Shown piece after piece: positions 63,185-64,000 of a stretch of DNA of 64,000 nt (positions are counted from its first letter, which is position 1; each line of letters starts with the position of its first letter). The stretch lies in contig NZ_CP013480.3 in the NCBI RefSeq assembly GCF_001465545.3, positions 1,612,001 through 1,676,000 of the forward strand, in the 5' to 3' direction. The DNA comes from Pandoraea norimbergensis (lineage in GTDB: Bacteria > Pseudomonadota > Gammaproteobacteria > Burkholderiales > Burkholderiaceae). A model generated the notes under the pieces. The model was not told the origin of the DNA, ran no database searches, and worked only from the letters and a program-made list of their open reading frames with translations. The position numbers and the translations under genes are program-made.

Positions 63185-63952
63185 ATGCGAATGAAAGACA
63201 CGGTGGTACTCGTCACGGGCAGCGCGCAGGGTATCGGGCGCGCAATCGCCATCCGGCTGGCACAGGAAGGTGCGCGCATCGTGGTGGAAGACCGGCAGGA
63301 CAGCACGATGGCAAAGCAGACGCTGGACGCGGTGCGCACGGCGGGTAGCGATGGTTGTGTGATCGCTGGCGACGTTGGGCGCGTAGCCGATGTTCAGGCG
63401 GTGGTGGCGAAGGCGGTCGAGCAATTGGGGCGGCTGGACGTGCTGGTCAATAACGCCGGAGTGGAGCGCCGAGCCGCCTTTCTGGACGTGACGGAAGCCG
63501 ACTACGACCTCGTGCTGGACATCAACCTGAAAGGCGCGTTCTTTCTCACACAGGCCTTTGTGAAGCACCTTCGCGACACGAAGCGCGGCGGGCGCATCGT
63601 CAACGTCAGTTCGGTACACGAAGAGTTGCCGTTTCCCCACTTCACCAGCTATTGCGCCAGCAAAGGCGGCATGAAGATGATGATGCGCAATCTCGCCATC
63701 GAACTCGCGCCGCTCGGCATTACGGTGAATAACGTCGCGCCCGGCGCGGTTGGCACGGCGATCAATCAGCAACTGCTCAAGAACCCGGCGGAACTCGACG
63801 CGCTGCTTGCCAACATCCCGCTTGGCCGTCTTGCCGATCCGAGTGAAGTGGCTAACGCGGTGCTGTTTCTCGCGTCGCCGGAAGCCAGTTACGTGACGGG
63901 GACGACGGTGTTCGTCGATGGCGGGCTGCTCTGGAATTATTCGGAGCAATGA
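63185..63952 (+). CDS. SDR-family oxidoreductase, glucose 1-dehydrogenase-like
   Basis: This 255-residue classical short-chain dehydrogenase has [10 protein letters not shown] (about residues 11-20) for NAD(P) binding, NNAGV (~90), INVS-type Ser in [12 protein letters not shown], and YCASKGG with the catalytic Tyr and Lys. The [18 protein letters not shown] stretch resembles Bacillus-type glucose 1-dehydrogenases. GGGAGA stands before the ATG. It is divergent from dctA and directly followed (2 bp) by another coding start at 63955, so it begins an operon that continues beyond the window, perhaps for sugar or polyol oxidation. Confidence 0.88.
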   Translation: MRMKDTVVLVTGSAQGIGRAIAIRLAQEGARIVVEDRQDSTMAKQTLDAVRTAGSDGCVIAGDVGRVADVQAVVAKAVEQLGRLDVLVNNAGVERRAAFLDVTEADYDLVLDINLKGAFFLTQAFVKHLRDTKRGGRIVNVSSVHEELPFPHFTSYCASKGGMKMMMRNLAIELAPLGITVNNVAPGAVGTAINQQLLKNPAELDALLANIPLGRLADPSEVANAVLFLASPEASYVTGTTVFVDGGLLWNYSEQ

Positions 63953-63954
63953 CC

Positions 63955-64000
63955 ATGACCGACACCGCGCAACGCACGCTCTCGCAAGGGGGCATGACGC
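63955..64000 (+). CDS. Start of a further coding region, cut by the window edge
   Basis: An ATG at 63955, 2 bp after the SDR stop, opens a frame of 15 codons to the window end (MTDTAQRTLSQGG...). The tight spacing suggests the next gene of the SDR operon. Too short to identify. Confidence 0.4.
   Translation, partial: MTDTAQRTLSQGGMT

Overview
The window looks like chromosomal DNA of a Pandoraea species or a close relative in the Burkholderiaceae (Betaproteobacteria). The reasons are the high GC coding style, a ~1700-residue NAD-glutamate dehydrogenase, a monomeric isocitrate dehydrogenase, a Burkholderia-type trimeric porin, a PrpE-type acyl-CoA ligase, and a lasso-peptide precursor whose core fits the lasso peptide pandonodin that I recall from Pandoraea. 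This assignment is inference from protein families; no 16S rRNA gene is present. I see no rRNA, CRISPR array or complete insertion sequence. One tRNA (Val, anticodon CAC) is present.

Layout. 0-5.7 kb (mostly minus strand): glutamate/aspartate-binding protein, D-amino acid dehydrogenase with a divergent LysR regulator, a lipoprotein and the RNA helicase DbpA. 5.9-18.4 kb: the giant NAD-GDH, a YhhS-like exporter, a small exported protein, a MocR-type regulator divergent from a GNAT acetyltransferase, a purine permease and a porin. 18.7-20.4 kb: an accessory patch with an orphan protein and a ~600 bp imperfect palindrome holding nested, covarying hairpins. 20.4-28.6 kb: PF10118 hydrolase, TetR regulator, Na/Pi cotransporter, a short membrane protein, a second YhhS-like exporter, a PhzF-family protein and an ACS-family transporter. 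28.8-36.8 kb: housekeeping genes icd, tRNA-Val, dnaQ, rnhA, a methyltransferase, gloB and mltD.

36.9-41.6 kb is a complete four-gene lasso-peptide operon: precursor, fused leader-binding/protease B protein, cyclase, ABC exporter. 42-46.6 kb holds prpE, an overlapping two-gene unit whose second product has a HEPN-like R-x4-H motif, and a drug exporter. 46.7-51.1 kb is a LysR regulator and M20 peptidase next to a decayed stretch: a 5' transporter fragment, a headless filamentous-haemagglutinin fragment and a truncated ShlB/FhaC-type transporter, joined by two recombination or deletion points.

51.5-59.5 kb is a seven-gene operon for CoA-dependent aromatic catabolism, most likely 2-aminobenzoate (anthranilate) through 2-aminobenzoyl-CoA: CoA ligase, two-domain monooxygenase/reductase, acyl-CoA dehydrogenase, hydratase, SDR dehydrogenase, thioesterase and a RidA deaminase. 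59.7-62.8 kb (minus strand) has ureidoglycolate lyase, allantoicase and a DctA-type transporter for allantoin-derived nitrogen and carbon. The window ends with a divergent SDR gene and the start of a further coding region.
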